This document shows positions 46,244 through 56,280 of a DNA stretch of 64,000 nucleotides, piece by piece (the first letter of the stretch is position 1; every line of letters begins with the position of its first letter). A program made the position numbers and the translations under genes. The stretch is from Nocardia brasiliensis (GTDB taxonomy: Bacteria; Actinomycetota; Actinomycetes; Mycobacteriales; Mycobacteriaceae). The notes below the pieces were generated by a model. That model saw only the letters and a list, made by a program, of their open reading frames with translations. It had not been told where the DNA came from and did no database searches. The stretch spans positions 2,418,001 through 2,482,000 of the forward strand of contig NZ_CP046171.1 of the NCBI RefSeq assembly GCF_011801125.1. Reading direction: 5' to 3'.

Positions 46244-46347
46244 CGCACCGCCGACGGCGCGCCCGGACCGCTGGACACGCCAGGGCCGTTGATACGGTTT
46301 ATGCAACAATGTGATCTACGCCACTTTTCGGAGTTCTAGATCGTTTC

Positions 46348-48225
46348 ATGGGTAACGAAACGAAATCCCCACAGAGTAATTCGGACATTCTGTGTGGCTT
46401 TCGCGTGCGCGCGGGCGGTGCCGTCACCGGCCCGTCCTTGTCGGACCCACCGCCTACGCTCCAGCCCGTGTCCGTCCCCGCTCAGCGCAAGGCCGCAGCT
46501 CAGCAGTTGGTTTTCGACGACCTCGACACGCCCCTCTACGACACCACCTTCGTGGTGGTCGACCTGGAGACCACCGGAACCAGCCCCGGCGCGGACGCGA
46601 TCACCGAGATCGGCGCGGTGAAGGTGCGCGGCGGCGAGGTGCTCGGTGAATTCGCGACCCTGGTCAATCCGGGACGGGCGGTGCCACCGGCGATCGTCCA
46701 GGTCACCGGCATCACCACCGCGATGGTGTACGCGGCACCGAGGATCGAGGCCGTGCTGCCCGGTTTCCTGGAGTTCGCCGCGGGCGCGGTGCTGGTGGCG
46801 CACAACGCACGCTTCGACATGGCGTTCCTGCGGGCCGCCGCGGCCCAGTGCGGGACAACCTGGCCCTCGGCGACGGTGCTGTGCACGGTGAAGCTGGCCC
46901 GGCGCGTGCTCGGCCGGGACGAGGCGCCGTCGGTCCGGTTGAGCGTGCTCGCCCAGCTGCTCGGCGCGAGCACCCAGCCGACGCACCGGGCACTCGACGA
47001 CGCGCGCGCGACCGTCGACGTGTTGCACGCGTTGATCGGCCGGGTCGGTAACCAGGGCGTGCACAGCCTCACCGAGCTGGTCGACTACCTGCCCGACGTC
47101 ACGCCCCGTCAGCGCGCCAAACGCTTCATGGCCGCGGACCTGCCCACCGCGCCGGGCGTCTACCTGTTCCGCGGTCCCTGCGACGAAGTCCTCTATATCG
47201 GCACTGCGGTGAATCTGCGTCGCCGCGTACGCAATTACTTCACCGGATCGGAAACCCGAGGGCGGATGAAGGAAATGGTCGCCCTCGCCACCCGGGTCGA
47301 TCATGTGGTCTGCGCGCATGCCCTCGAAGCGGGTGTGCGGGAGTTGCGGCTGCTCGTCGCGCACACCCCGCCCTACAACCGGCGCTCCAAGTTTCCCAAG
47401 CGGGCCTGGTGGCTCACGCTCACCGACGAGCCGTTCCCCCGGTTCGCCGTGGTGCGCACCCCGAACCGGGATGCGCTGGGGCCGTTCAACTCTCGGATGG
47501 ACGCCGCCGATCTCGCGCTGATCATCGCCGAGTTCACCGGCCTGCGTACGTGCAGTACCCGACTGTCCCGACGCGCGACGCACGCGTGCCCGCCCGCGAT
47601 CGTCGGCGGCTGTCCCGCGGCCGTGCGCGGCACTCCTATTAATACAGAGGAATACGCGCCCGCTCCCGCGCTCGTGCGCGCCCTGTTCAGCGGATGCTCC
47701 GACGCGCCCGTCCGCGCCATGCTCGACCGCATCGAAATCCACTCCCGCGCCGAACATTTCGAGGCGGCCGCCCGGCTGCGCGACCGCACCGTCGCGGTGA
47801 TCCGGGCCCTGCACCGCACCCAGCGTCTGGCTGCCATCGCGCGCATCGCCGAACTCGTCACCGCCCACCCCGACGGCGCGGGCGGGTGGGAGTTCGCCGT
47901 CATCCGCTACGGGCGCCTCGCGGCCGCGGGTACCGCCGCCCGCGGCGTCGCGCCCATGCCCGTGGTGGACCACCTCGTCGCCGCCGCCGAGACCGTGATC
48001 CCCGAGGGCACGGTGCCGCTCAATGTGCCGCCGCTGCGGGGAGCTTCGCCGGAGGAGGCGGCGTTGGTGGCGCGCTGGTTGGCGCGGGCGGGGGTGCGGA
48101 TCGTGCACAGCACGGAGGGCTATCGGGAGCCGAGGTTCGGGGCGGGGCGCTGGCTCGGCTGGGCGGAGGTGGCCGACGTCGCCGCCCGCGGCCGGTCCGC
48201 CGAAGACGAGTACACACAGCGGTGA
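46348..48225 (+). CDS. DEDDh exonuclease fused to GIY-YIG/UvrC N-terminal-like domain (Rv2191-like)
   Basis: 625 residues from ATG 46348 (GTG 46468 would drop a 40-residue nonconserved lead). Residues about 65-225 form a DnaQ-type 3'-5' exonuclease: FVVVDLETTGTSPG, HNARFDMAFL, HRALDDARATVDVL. Residues about 270-350 are a GIY-YIG domain (GVYLFRGPCDEVLYIGTAVN, NLRRRVRNYF) and the remainder resembles UvrC without its endonuclease part (a UVR-like helix FEAAARLRDRT). This fusion is typical of actinobacteria and is thought to act in DNA repair. Confidence 0.92.
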   Translation: MGNETKSPQSNSDILCGFRVRAGGAVTGPSLSDPPPTLQPVSVPAQRKAAAQQLVFDDLDTPLYDTTFVVVDLETTGTSPGADAITEIGAVKVRGGEVLGEFATLVNPGRAVPPAIVQVTGITTAMVYAAPRIEAVLPGFLEFAAGAVLVAHNARFDMAFLRAAAAQCGTTWPSATVLCTVKLARRVLGRDEAPSVRLSVLAQLLGASTQPTHRALDDARATVDVLHALIGRVGNQGVHSLTELVDYLPDVTPRQRAKRFMAADLPTAPGVYLFRGPCDEVLYIGTAVNLRRRVRNYFTGSETRGRMKEMVALATRVDHVVCAHALEAGVRELRLLVAHTPPYNRRSKFPKRAWWLTLTDEPFPRFAVVRTPNRDALGPFNSRMDAADLALIIAEFTGLRTCSTRLSRRATHACPPAIVGGCPAAVRGTPINTEEYAPAPALVRALFSGCSDAPVRAMLDRIEIHSRAEHFEAAARLRDRTVAVIRALHRTQRLAAIARIAELVTAHPDGAGGWEFAVIRYGRLAAAGTAARGVAPMPVVDHLVAAAETVIPEGTVPLNVPPLRGASPEEAALVARWLARAGVRIVHSTEGYREPRFGAGRWLGWAEVADVAARGRSAEDEYTQR

Positions 48226-48253
48226 CGGGCGTGGCGCGCATTACGCTGATCCC

Positions 48254-48529
48254 ATGATTACCGCGATCGTGCTTATCGACGCCGACAACGGGCGTATTCC
48301 GGAGACCGCGCAGGCGGTGGCGGATACCGAAGGGGTCGCCGAGGTGTATTCGTGCGCAGGCGATGTGGACTTGATCGCGATCGTGCGGGTGCGCGACCAC
48401 GAGCAGATCGCCGACGTGGTCACCGGACGGATCGACAAGACGCCCGGCGTCGCGCGCACCACCACGCACATCGCCTTCAAGTCGTATTCGAGCGCCGACG
48501 TGGAGGCGGGTTTCTCACTGGGGGAGTAG
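48254..48529 (+). CDS. Stand-alone Lrp/AsnC ligand-binding (RAM) domain
   Basis: 91 residues from ATG 48254: AIVLIDADNGRIPETAQAVA, AGDVDLIAIVRVRDHEQIAD, THIAFKSYSSADVE. This is the alpha/beta RAM domain of Lrp regulators without the HTH. Such proteins bind amino acids and may modulate partner regulators or enzymes. It is convergent with trpD; a link to tryptophan is speculation. Confidence 0.9.
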   Translation: MITAIVLIDADNGRIPETAQAVADTEGVAEVYSCAGDVDLIAIVRVRDHEQIADVVTGRIDKTPGVARTTTHIAFKSYSSADVEAGFSLGE

Positions 48530-48538
48530 CGAACTACG

Positions 48539-49593
48539 TCAGCGATCACCCAGGGTGATCGTGAGCTTGGCCCATCGGTCGAGCAGTGCGGCGCCGTTGC
48601 CGGTGTCGATGGCTTCGGCGGCGCGGGTCATGCCGGTCGCCAAAGCATCGTGCACATCGGCCTCGAAATCGACGGTGCCCTGGGACAGGTCGTAGGCGAC
48701 GATGGCCGCCGCGGAGTTCAACAGCACCGCGTCGCGAACGGGGCCGGTGCCGCCTGCCAGAACATCGCGGGCCACGCCCGCGTTGACCTCGGCGTCCCCG
48801 CCGCGCAACGCGGACAGGTCGACACGGGGGATGCCGAGGCGGGTCGGGTCGATGGTGGTCTCGCGACGCCTGCCCCCGAGACCACCCAGGCGGCGGTGGT
48901 GTCGGAGGTGGTGATCTCGTCCAGCCCGTCGTCGCCACGCACCACCAGCGCGCTGCCGCCGCGTTCGGTGAACACGCCCGCGATCACGGGCAGCAGGTCG
49001 GGGAAGGCGCAGCCGATGAGTCCGGCCCGCGGCTGAGCCGGGTTCGTCAGCGGTCCGAGCACGTTGAACACCGTGGGGATGCCGATTTCCTTGCGGGCCG
49101 CGCCGGCGAACCGCAGCGCGGGATGGAACGCCGGTGCGAAACAGAAACCGATGCCGACCTCGCGAATGCACCGTGCGACGGACTCCGGCCCGAGCGCGAG
49201 CCGCACGCCGAGCGCCTCGAGCACGTCGGCGCCGCCGCTCTTGGACGAGGCCGCGCGGTTGCCGTGCTTGACCACCGGCACCCCGGCCGCGGCGACCACG
49301 ATCGAGGACATGGTGGAGATGTTCACCGAGCCGGAACGGTCACCGCCGGTGCCGACGATGTCGACCGCGTCGCCGTCGATGTGCACCAGCCGGGCGTGTT
49401 CGAGCATGCCGGTCGCCAGGCCGGCCAGTTCGGCGGGCGTCGGGCCCTTGATCTTCATCGCGACGCCGAACGCGGCGATCTGAGCGGAGGTGGCGTTGTC
49501 GGACATGATCTCGTCCATCGCCCATGCCGTGTCGTCCGCCGTCAGGTCGCCGCCGTCGGCGAGGGTTCCGAGCACCTGTGGCCAGCTACGCAT
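48539..49593 (-). pseudogene. trpD: Anthranilate phosphoribosyltransferase with single-base frameshift
   Basis: The first frame from ATG 49593 reads the family sequence: [63 protein letters not shown], to [13 protein letters not shown]. It then loses similarity. The other half ([33 protein letters not shown] to LTITLGDR, stop 48539) continues in a second frame. The switch lies in a C5 run at 48868-48872 (G5 on the gene strand); six bases would restore one 351-residue protein. It is either a real mutation, which would cause tryptophan auxotrophy, or a homopolymer sequencing error. Confidence 0.92.
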
Positions 49594-49674
49594 GTTCCAT
49601 TACTCCCGTTCACACTGGTTCAGGCACCAGTTGTCGAAAAAGCTTACTGTGCGCCTCTGCCGGAAAGCCCGTGC

Positions 49675-50091
49675 TTATGCGGGCCGAGGTTGCAGCGCGT
49701 CCCACCCGTCGGCGGTGCCTTCGTGCCGCTGCGCCAGGCCGGCCATCCGCGAGCGTTCCTGCGCGCAGTGCAGCGCGTCGAGCACCTGGACGCGTTGCAA
49801 GATCAGGTTTTCCAGTGGGTCGGTGCCCGCGCCGCCGACCCGCGGCGCGGGCGCGTAACCGTCCTGTGCGGCGATGGCGCACACCGTCTCCACCTGATCG
49901 GCCGGGATGCGCAGGTGATGGCGCAGCACGGCGGGCGCGTCGGCGTCCCAGCCGTCCGCGCGGGCCAGCGCCGCCGAGCACGCCTCGGCATCATCGAAAC
50001 TCGCGGTGACCACCACGAGATCGGCCCGGCTCGGATCCAGCGTCGCCACCCCGCGGCGTCCGAACAGTCGCCGCCATATCCCCGCTGCCAC
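49675..50091 (-). CDS. Conserved hypothetical protein
   Basis: 138 residues: [60 protein letters not shown] and [21 protein letters not shown] soluble alpha/beta protein, no signal or metal motif. Family not recognised. Divergent from ctaE, upstream of trpD on the same strand. Confidence 0.65.
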   Translation of the reverse strand: MAAGIWRRLFGRRGVATLDPSRADLVVVTASFDDAEACSAALARADGWDADAPAVLRHHLRIPADQVETVCAIAAQDGYAPAPRVGGAGTDPLENLILQRVQVLDALHCAQERSRMAGLAQRHEGTADGWDALQPRPA

Positions 50092-50248
50092 ATCGCCTCC
50101 ATCTCAGCTTTTACTCAGTACTGCCTGTCATGCTGTGCGTGCGTGACCCGGCGAGAGCCGGTGCGCACCGCGCACGTTCGGCGAAACGATCTCCAACACG
50201 CCGAGCCCAGGTCGAGAGCCTGTCTGTCCGTGGGTTTTCCGACACGGA

Positions 50249-50279
50249 GACACAAGTTTCGCACCCGGGTACTTGTGTC
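50249..50279. promoter_or_regulatory. Dyad overlapping the probable ctaE promoter
   Basis: Perfect 9-bp arms GACACAAGT / ACTTGTGTC with a 13-base spacer, ending 28 bases before the ctaE GTG. TTGTGT in the right arm could be a -35 with ATACTT about 16 bases on as -10. This suggests a repressor or activator site for the ctaE-qcrCAB operon. Confidence 0.5.
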
Positions 50280-50306
50280 GTACTACGACGAGTCATACTT
50301 ACCCCC

Positions 50307-50918
50307 GTGACGACCGCAGTAGGGACCCCCGGATCGGCCATAACCCAGCGTGTGCACTCGCTGAATCGGCCCAACATGGTCAGCGTCGGTACCATCATCT
50401 GGCTGTCCAGCGAGTTGATGTTCTTCGCCGGCCTCTTCGCGATGTATTTCGTCGCGCGCGCCCAGGCCCACGGCAACTGGCCGCCGGAGCCGACCGAGCT
50501 GAACCTGAAGCTCGCCGTGCCGGTCACCGCCGTGCTGGTCGCCTCGTCGTTCACCTGCCAGATGGGTGTCTTCGCGGCGGAGCGTGGCGACGTGTTCGGC
50601 CTGCGGCGCTGGTATGTCATCACGCTGATCATGGGCGCGTTCTTCGTCGGCGGCCAGGGCTACGAGTACATGAACCTGGTCCACGAGGGCACCTCGATCT
50701 CGAGCAGCTCGTACGGCTCGGTGTTCTACATCACCACCGGCTTCCACGGTCTGCACGTCATCGGCGGTCTGATCGCCTTCGTGTTCCTGCTGATCCGCAC
50801 CAAGGTCAGCAAGTTCACCCCGGCGCAGGCCACCGCCGCGATCGTCGTCTCGTACTACTGGCACTTCGTCGACATCGTCTGGATCGGGTTGTTCGCCACG
50901 ATCTACTTCGTCCGCTGA
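50307..50918 (+). CDS. ctaE: Cytochrome c oxidase subunit III
   Basis: 203 residues from GTG 50307. Five hydrophobic helices with [34 protein letters not shown] and [20 protein letters not shown], the conserved His/Glu-bearing motifs of heme-copper oxidase subunit III. First gene of ctaE-qcrC-qcrA-qcrB, which with ctaC/ctaF makes the bcc-aa3 supercomplex. Confidence 0.96.
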   Translation: MTTAVGTPGSAITQRVHSLNRPNMVSVGTIIWLSSELMFFAGLFAMYFVARAQAHGNWPPEPTELNLKLAVPVTAVLVASSFTCQMGVFAAERGDVFGLRRWYVITLIMGAFFVGGQGYEYMNLVHEGTSISSSSYGSVFYITTGFHGLHVIGGLIAFVFLLIRTKVSKFTPAQATAAIVVSYYWHFVDIVWIGLFATIYFVR

Positions 50919-50977
50919 CCCGGGCGATACCCCAGTCTTTTGCACACGTCGGTTCCGTCTACTCCAAAGGGACACAG

Positions 50978-51841
50978 ATGAGTTCATCTCCCCCGTCAGC
51001 GCCAGCGCCCGAACGCACAGGGAACGGCGAGGCCAGCAAGACGCGCAGGCAGCGCCGCGTTCGCCGTCGCATCGCGGGCGGCCTCGCGCTGTTGGTGGGC
51101 CTCGTCGGAGCAGGCTTCCTCGCCGCGGCCCTGACGCCGACCCCTCAGGTCGCGACCGCGAACGAGGACAAGACCGCGCTGATCCGCGAGGGTAACCAGC
51201 TTTACGACACCTCATGCATCACCTGCCACGGCGCCAACCTGCAGGGTGTCCAGGACCGTGGCCCGAGCCTGATCGGCGTCGGCGAGGCCGCCGTCTACTT
51301 CCAGGTCTCCTCCGGCCGCATGCCGATGGCTCGTAACGAGGCCCAGGCGCAGCGCAAGCCCGCCAAGTTCGACGCGCACCAGACCGACGCGCTGATGGCC
51401 TACGTCGCGGACAACGGCGGCGGCCCGAGCGTGGTCCGTGACGCGAACGGTGAGATCGCCCAGGAGTCGCTGCGCGGCGACGACATCGCGCGCGGTTCGG
51501 AGCTGTTCCGCATGAACTGCGCGTCCTGCCACAACTTCACCGGCCGCGGCGGCGCGCTGTCCTCCGGTAAGTTCGCCCCGCCGCTCGAGCCCGCCAGCGA
51601 GCAGCAGATCTACGACGCGATGCTGTCCGGCCCGCAGAACATGCCGAAGTTCTCCGATCGGCAGCTGAGCCCGGAAGAGAAGCGTGACATCGTCGCCTAC
51701 GTGATGAACGCGAAGGAAGAGCGCGCCCCCGGCGGCTGGGACCTCGGTGGGTTCGGTCCCGCGACCGAGGGTCTGGTCATCTGGGTGGTCGGCATCACGC
51801 TGGTCGTGGGTGCCGCGATCTGGATCGGATCGCGGTCATGA
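50978..51841 (+). CDS. qcrC: Diheme cytochrome c of the bc1 complex
   Basis: 287 residues from ATG 50978. Basic N-terminus, one signal/anchor helix ([18 protein letters not shown]), two c-type heme sites CITCH and CASCH with their distal Met regions (GRMPM and PQNMP), and a C-terminal anchor ([20 protein letters not shown]). The two hemes carry electrons directly to CuA, replacing a soluble cytochrome c. Overlaps qcrA by ATGA. Confidence 0.96.
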   Translation: MSSSPPSAPAPERTGNGEASKTRRQRRVRRRIAGGLALLVGLVGAGFLAAALTPTPQVATANEDKTALIREGNQLYDTSCITCHGANLQGVQDRGPSLIGVGEAAVYFQVSSGRMPMARNEAQAQRKPAKFDAHQTDALMAYVADNGGGPSVVRDANGEIAQESLRGDDIARGSELFRMNCASCHNFTGRGGALSSGKFAPPLEPASEQQIYDAMLSGPQNMPKFSDRQLSPEEKRDIVAYVMNAKEERAPGGWDLGGFGPATEGLVIWVVGITLVVGAAIWIGSRS

Positions 51842-53070
51842 GTGAAAAGGAGCCTAACGACATGGGTCGGCCGGATGAGGGCCACGACGGCGGCAAGCCG
51901 TCGACCGAGCAGGTCACAGGGGCCGGCGCCCATGTGGCCAAGACTGACGGCCATGCGCTGACGGAACCGACCGAGGCCGAACTCGACGCGATGAGCCGCG
52001 ACGAGCTGGTCAAGCTCGGCACCGAGCGGGACGGCGTCGACGTCGCCTACCGGCGCGAGCGGTTCCCGGTTCCGGGCACCCGCGCCGAGAAGCGCGCCGA
52101 GCGCGCGGTCGCGTTCTGGTTCGCCGTGTCCGGTATCGCCGCCGCCGCGCTGGTCGGTGTGTTCCTGTTCTGGCCGTGGGAGTTCAAGGCCAACAAAGAG
52201 GACGGGCACGCCGCCTACTCGCTGTTCACGCCGCTGGTCGGCATCACCTTCGGTGTCTCGGTGCTGGTCATCGGCATCGCGGTGGTGTTGATCCGCAAGC
52301 TGTTCATCCCGGCCGAGCTGTCCATCCAGGACCGCCACGACGGTCCGTCGCCCGAGGTCGAGCGCCGCACCCTGGTCGCCGAGCTGAGCGACGCGCTGGA
52401 CTCCTCCACGCTGGCCCGCCGCAAGCTGATCACCCGCACCGCCGGTGCCGGTGTCGGCGTGCTCGGCATCGGCGCGCTGCTGGTGTTCGTCGGCGGCATG
52501 GTGAAGAACCCGTGGGCCAAGGGCGACAAGTCGCCGCTGTGGGTCTCCGGCTGGACCCCGGACTACGAGGGCGAGACCATCTACATCCGGCGCGACACCG
52601 GTCGCCCGGAGGACGTCGTGCTGGTGCGTCCCGAGGATCTGGACGCGGGTGCCATGGAGACGGTCTTCCCCTGGAAAGAGAAGTGGCGCGGTGACGAGCA
52701 CGCCACCCTGCAGTCGCTGCGCGGTATCCGCAACGCGGTCATGCTGATTCGCCTGCGCACCGAAGACGCGCAGAAGGCGATCAAGCGCAAGGGTCAGGAG
52801 AGCTTCAACTACGGCGACTACTTCGCCTACTCGAAGATCTGCACCCACCTCGGTTGCCCGACGTCGCTGTTCGAGCAGCAGACCAACAAGATCCTGTGCC
52901 CCTGCCACCAGTCGCAGTTCCTGGCGACCGAGTGGGGCAAGCCGGTCTTCGGTCCCGCCGCCCGCGCGCTGCCGCAGCTGCCGATCACCGTCAACTCCGA
53001 GGGCTTCCTGGTCGCCAACGGCGACTTCATCGAGCCGCTCGGACCGGCCTTCTGGGAGCGTCGTTCATGA
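51838..53070 (+). CDS. qcrA: Rieske iron-sulfur subunit of the bc1 complex
   Basis: 410 residues. A long hydrophilic N-terminus, three membrane helices ([59 protein letters not shown]) and the Rieske domain with CTHLGCP and CPCHQSQF cluster ligands. This three-helix form is typical of actinobacterial QcrA. Its TGA overlaps the ATG of a 26-codon frame carried by a 77-bp insert before qcrB. Confidence 0.97.
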   Translation: MSEKEPNDMGRPDEGHDGGKPSTEQVTGAGAHVAKTDGHALTEPTEAELDAMSRDELVKLGTERDGVDVAYRRERFPVPGTRAEKRAERAVAFWFAVSGIAAAALVGVFLFWPWEFKANKEDGHAAYSLFTPLVGITFGVSVLVIGIAVVLIRKLFIPAELSIQDRHDGPSPEVERRTLVAELSDALDSSTLARRKLITRTAGAGVGVLGIGALLVFVGGMVKNPWAKGDKSPLWVSGWTPDYEGETIYIRRDTGRPEDVVLVRPEDLDAGAMETVFPWKEKWRGDEHATLQSLRGIRNAVMLIRLRTEDAQKAIKRKGQESFNYGDYFAYSKICTHLGCPTSLFEQQTNKILCPCHQSQFLATEWGKPVFGPAARALPQLPITVNSEGFLVANGDFIEPLGPAFWERRS

Positions 53071-53147
53071 GTGAACGTAGTGAACGAATCATGTGCCAGC
53101 GTGCAGGGCACATGACGGAATCGAGCGTCAGCGAGGTGCGGTCATGA
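53067..53147 (+). repeat. MIRU-like 77-bp element with 26-codon linking ORF
   Basis: Starts at the ATGA of qcrA's stop and ends at the ATGA of qcrB's start. It encodes [20 protein letters not shown] then VSEVRS and stop, with both ends overlapping neighbouring genes by 4 bases. Removing 77 bases would leave qcrA and qcrB directly overlapped as ATGA. An internal hairpin has arms CATGTGCC / GGCACATG with a 9-base loop (53090-53114). This is the architecture of mycobacterial interspersed repetitive units, though the sequence differs. Confidence 0.75.
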
Positions 53148-54766
53148 GCCCTTCTATCGCAGCTCAGGCGAACGAGGCGGACGAGCGCTATCGCGCCGCC
53201 GCGTTCATGAAGCGGTCGATCAACAAGGTCTTCCCGACCCACTGGTCGTTCCTGCTCGGTGAGATCGCGCTGTACAGCTTCATCATTCTGCTGCTGTCGG
53301 GCGTCTACCTGACCCTGTTCTTCGATCCGTCGATGACCGAGGTCGTCTACAACGGCGCGTACCAGCCGCTGCGTGGTGTCACCATGTCGCGGGCCTACGA
53401 GTCCTCGCTGAACATCACCTTCGAGGTGCGTGGCGGTCTGTTCGTCCGCCAGGTGCATCACTGGGCGGCGCTGCTGTTCGCGGCGTCGATCATCATCCAC
53501 CTGTTCCGCATCTTCTTCACCGGCGCGTTCCGCAAGCCGCGTGAGGCGAACTGGGTGATCGGCTGCCTGCTGCTGATCCTGGCCATGTTCGAGGGCTTCT
53601 TCGGCTACTCGCTGCCCGACGACCTGCTCTCGGGTACCGGCCTGCGCGCCGCGTTCGGCGGTATCACGATGAGCGTGCCGATCGCGGGCACCTGGTTGCA
53701 CTGGCTGATCTTCGGCGGTGACTTCCCCGGCAACATCATCATCCCGCGCCTCTACATCGCGCACGTGCTGCTGTTCCCGGGCATCATCCTGGCCCTGATC
53801 GCCGCGCACGTCGCGCTGGTCTGGTACCAGAAGCACACCCAGTTCCCCGGCCCGGGCCGGACCGAGAACAACGTGGTCGGCGCGCGCATCGTGCCGGTGT
53901 TCGCCGCGGATCAGGGCGCGTTCTTCGCCTTCACCCTCGGCATCGTCGGCATCATGGGCGGCGTCTTCCAGATCAACCCGATCTGGAACCTGGGCCCGTA
54001 CAACCCGTCTCAGGTCTCCGCGGGTTCGCAGCCGGACTTCTACATGATGTGGACCGACGGCATGGCCCGGCTCATGCCGCCGTGGGAGCTGTACCTGGGC
54101 CGCTACACGGTGCCCGCGGTGTTCTGGGTCGCGCTGATCATGGGCCTGGTGTTCACCGTCCTGATCGCCTACCCGTGGATCGAGAAGCGGCTCACCGGCG
54201 ACGTGGGTTCGCATCACAACCTGCTGCAGCGTCCGCGTGACGTGCCGGTCCGCACCGCGATCGGCGCCATGGCGATCGGTTTCTACGTGGTCCTGACGCT
54301 GTCGTGCGTCAACGACATCCTGGCGCTCAAGTTCGACATCTCGTTGAACGCGACCACCTGGATGGGCCGCATCGGCCTGCTCGTGGTGCCGCCGGTGGCG
54401 TACTTCATCACCTACCGGTTCTGCATCGGCCTGCAGCGCAGCGACCGCGCGGTGCTCGAGCACGGCATCGAGACCGGTGTGATCAAGCGGCTGCCGCACG
54501 GTGAGTACATCGAGGTGCACCAGCCGCTCGGCCCGGTCGACGACCACGGTCACCCGATCCCGCTGGAGTACCAGGGCGCCCCGGTCCCGAAGAAGATGAG
54601 CAAGCTGGGTTCGGCTGGTAAGCCGGGCACCGGTAGCTTCCTGCGCCCCGATCCGTGGCAGGAGAGCGAGAAGCACTTCGAGATCGAGCACGCCGAGGAG
54701 CATCGCCAGCTCGCGGTGCTGCAGCAGCGCCAAGAGCTGGAGAACGGTGGCAAGCACAGCCACTGA
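53144..54766 (+). CDS. qcrB: Cytochrome b subunit of the bc1 complex
   Basis: 540 residues from ATG 53144. Eight or more membrane helices with the heme-b histidines in [19 protein letters not shown] and [23 protein letters not shown], and the Qo-site PPW in MPPWELY (PEWY counterpart). The C-terminal 120-residue hydrophilic tail is typical of actinobacteria. QcrB is the target of imidazopyridine-type inhibitors in mycobacteria. Terminator at 54781-54814. Confidence 0.97.
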   Translation: MSPSIAAQANEADERYRAAAFMKRSINKVFPTHWSFLLGEIALYSFIILLLSGVYLTLFFDPSMTEVVYNGAYQPLRGVTMSRAYESSLNITFEVRGGLFVRQVHHWAALLFAASIIIHLFRIFFTGAFRKPREANWVIGCLLLILAMFEGFFGYSLPDDLLSGTGLRAAFGGITMSVPIAGTWLHWLIFGGDFPGNIIIPRLYIAHVLLFPGIILALIAAHVALVWYQKHTQFPGPGRTENNVVGARIVPVFAADQGAFFAFTLGIVGIMGGVFQINPIWNLGPYNPSQVSAGSQPDFYMMWTDGMARLMPPWELYLGRYTVPAVFWVALIMGLVFTVLIAYPWIEKRLTGDVGSHHNLLQRPRDVPVRTAIGAMAIGFYVVLTLSCVNDILALKFDISLNATTWMGRIGLLVVPPVAYFITYRFCIGLQRSDRAVLEHGIETGVIKRLPHGEYIEVHQPLGPVDDHGHPIPLEYQGAPVPKKMSKLGSAGKPGTGSFLRPDPWQESEKHFEIEHAEEHRQLAVLQQRQELENGGKHSH

Positions 54767-54780
54767 CAGCTGAGGCACGT

Positions 54781-54814
54781 GCAGGCCCTGCGTCCGACCG
54801 GACGCGGGGCCTGC
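54781..54814 (+). terminator. Rho-independent terminator of ctaE-qcrCAB
   Basis: Arms GCAGGCCCTGCGTCC / GGACGCGGGGCCTGC (one mismatch), 4-base loop, then TTTTT; 15 bases past qcrB. Confidence 0.92.
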
Positions 54815-54896
54815 TTTTTCAACCGCGTTGCCGGTGGCACGTGGCGACCCAAGTCCCATGACGGTGGATTCCTGTCCAGTACACAGCGATTCTCGT

Positions 54897-54914
54897 AGAT
54901 TTCGGACGAAATCT
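54897..54914 (+). promoter_or_regulatory. Dyad upstream of the RloA-like gene
   Basis: Perfect arms AGATTTC / GAAATCT with a 4-base spacer, about 48 bases before the start. A TAGGAT -10-like hexamer at 54950-54955 would give a leaderless mRNA. Confidence 0.4.
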
Positions 54915-54961
54915 GTGGTCTGAGCGCTGATGACTCGCGTTTTGGTGCGTAGGATGTAGCT

Positions 54962-56275
54962 GTGCTGATTCGATTCGAAGTGTCGAACTTCCGATCGATC
55001 CTGGACCGGGTGGAGCTGTCGATGGTTGCGATCGATCGTGATCGATCGGCCGCGCGCGCGGCACCGATGCTTGGGGAGCACCTGCTCACGGTGGCAGGCA
55101 TCTACGGCCCTAACGCCTCGGGGAAGTCGAACGTTCTAGCTGCGCTGCAGTGGATCCGGGATGCTGTCCGGCTATCCGTCCGGGCTTGGGATGAGTCAAT
55201 TCCGCTCGAACCCTTCGCCTTTGGTGACGGTCCGAGCCGAACTACGGAGTTCGCGGTCGAGCTACTCGTGAACGGCATCCGCTACGAGTATTCGGTCGAA
55301 CTGGACAACCAGCGTGTGTATTACGAGGGCCTTTTTCACTACCCAGAGAAGAAGCGTCGCAGAATCTTTGAGCGTGAAGGATTGAAGCTCACCCTGCAGC
55401 GTGGCTTGGGTGAGCTTGCTGGCGCTCGTCAGCTGCTCACGGATAGAACCCTCGCGCTTTCCGCTGCTCGGCGCTTCGATGATCCGGTCGTATCCGGTTT
55501 TGCGAATTCCTTGATCGATATGAGGACACGTGGGGTGGGCATGCCTCGAAGTGTGTTCTATTTCGGTGGAGGTGGCTCCACTGATCGGTGGTTCGATTCG
55601 GAGCGGGCACTCCGCATGCCGGAGGGCGACGCGGTAGATTCTTTTGACGACGATAACCGTGCAGAAAGTGGTCTCGAAAAGCAGGTAGCTGAACGTGAAA
55701 GGGATCGACGCGACGCGCTTGCGCTGTTGCGTATGGCGGATCTGGGCATCGAGGATGTTCTTTTTACCGAAGAGCATCTTACGGCTCCGTCTGGTGAGGT
55801 TCGCACGCGGAGGCGGCCACGACTGGTGCATCGGACTTCTGCTGAGTCGGCGCCTCTCGACTTTTCGGCGGAATCTGCCGGAACTCGTAGCTGGTATCAG
55901 TTGATCGGATTGCTGCTGAGTACACTTCGTTCGGGATCGATGTTGTTGCTGGATGAGATCGACGCGAGCCTGCATCCGACACTGTCCGCTCAGTTGATCG
56001 AGTTGTTTCATGATTCCGTTACGAATCCAATGGGGGCTCAACTGATTTTCACGACGCACGATACCAGCTTGCTCAATCACCTCAATCGTGATGAAGTTTG
56101 GTTTACGGAGAAGACGCCTGACGCCGCCACTAGGCTCGGTGCTCTTGCCGAGTTCGCGGGTGAACGGGTTCGAAAGTCTAAGAATTTGGAGAACGCTTAT
56201 CTCCATGGTCGCTTCGGGGCGTTGCCGGACGTCGATACTACTGAGCTCCTGCGGGCGCTCGGTATGATTGCCTGA
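54962..56275 (+). CDS. RloA-like AAA_15/SMC-type ATPase (candidate defence)
   Basis: 437 residues from GTG 54962. N-terminal VSNFRSI and Walker A GPNASGKS (49-56), signature-like SAGTRSW (305-311), Walker B MLLLDEID (327-334) and the H-loop TTHD (364-367): the AAA_15/COG1106 group, ABC-like ATPases with a long helical insertion. In RloAB, AbiL, PARIS and related anti-phage systems such ATPases sense infection and control a nuclease partner. The RloB-like gene starts 5 bases later. Codon use is visibly more AT-rich than in flanking genes, suggesting transfer. Confidence 0.85.
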   Translation: MLIRFEVSNFRSILDRVELSMVAIDRDRSAARAAPMLGEHLLTVAGIYGPNASGKSNVLAALQWIRDAVRLSVRAWDESIPLEPFAFGDGPSRTTEFAVELLVNGIRYEYSVELDNQRVYYEGLFHYPEKKRRRIFEREGLKLTLQRGLGELAGARQLLTDRTLALSAARRFDDPVVSGFANSLIDMRTRGVGMPRSVFYFGGGGSTDRWFDSERALRMPEGDAVDSFDDDNRAESGLEKQVAERERDRRDALALLRMADLGIEDVLFTEEHLTAPSGEVRTRRRPRLVHRTSAESAPLDFSAESAGTRSWYQLIGLLLSTLRSGSMLLLDEIDASLHPTLSAQLIELFHDSVTNPMGAQLIFTTHDTSLLNHLNRDEVWFTEKTPDAATRLGALAEFAGERVRKSKNLENAYLHGRFGALPDVDTTELLRALGMIA

Positions 56276-56280
56276 GTGAC

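Larger units (their letters stand above)
45849..46347. other. Divergent regulatory region, no gene seen
   Basis: Holds the second NlpC motif and a TGTGA...TCACA dyad (listed separately). I could not fold a c-di-AMP riboswitch from it by eye. No coding frame with domain support. Confidence 0.4.

Noticed and set aside
45849..46347. c-di-AMP (ydaO) riboswitch upstream of the NlpC gene
   Set aside because: Such switches precede actinobacterial wall hydrolases, but I could not identify the conserved core; only a shared promoter-like motif is supported.
53027..55081. 684-residue Asp/Arg-rich minus frame
   Set aside because: Lies antisense to qcrB, in which all heme ligands and helices are evident on the plus strand.
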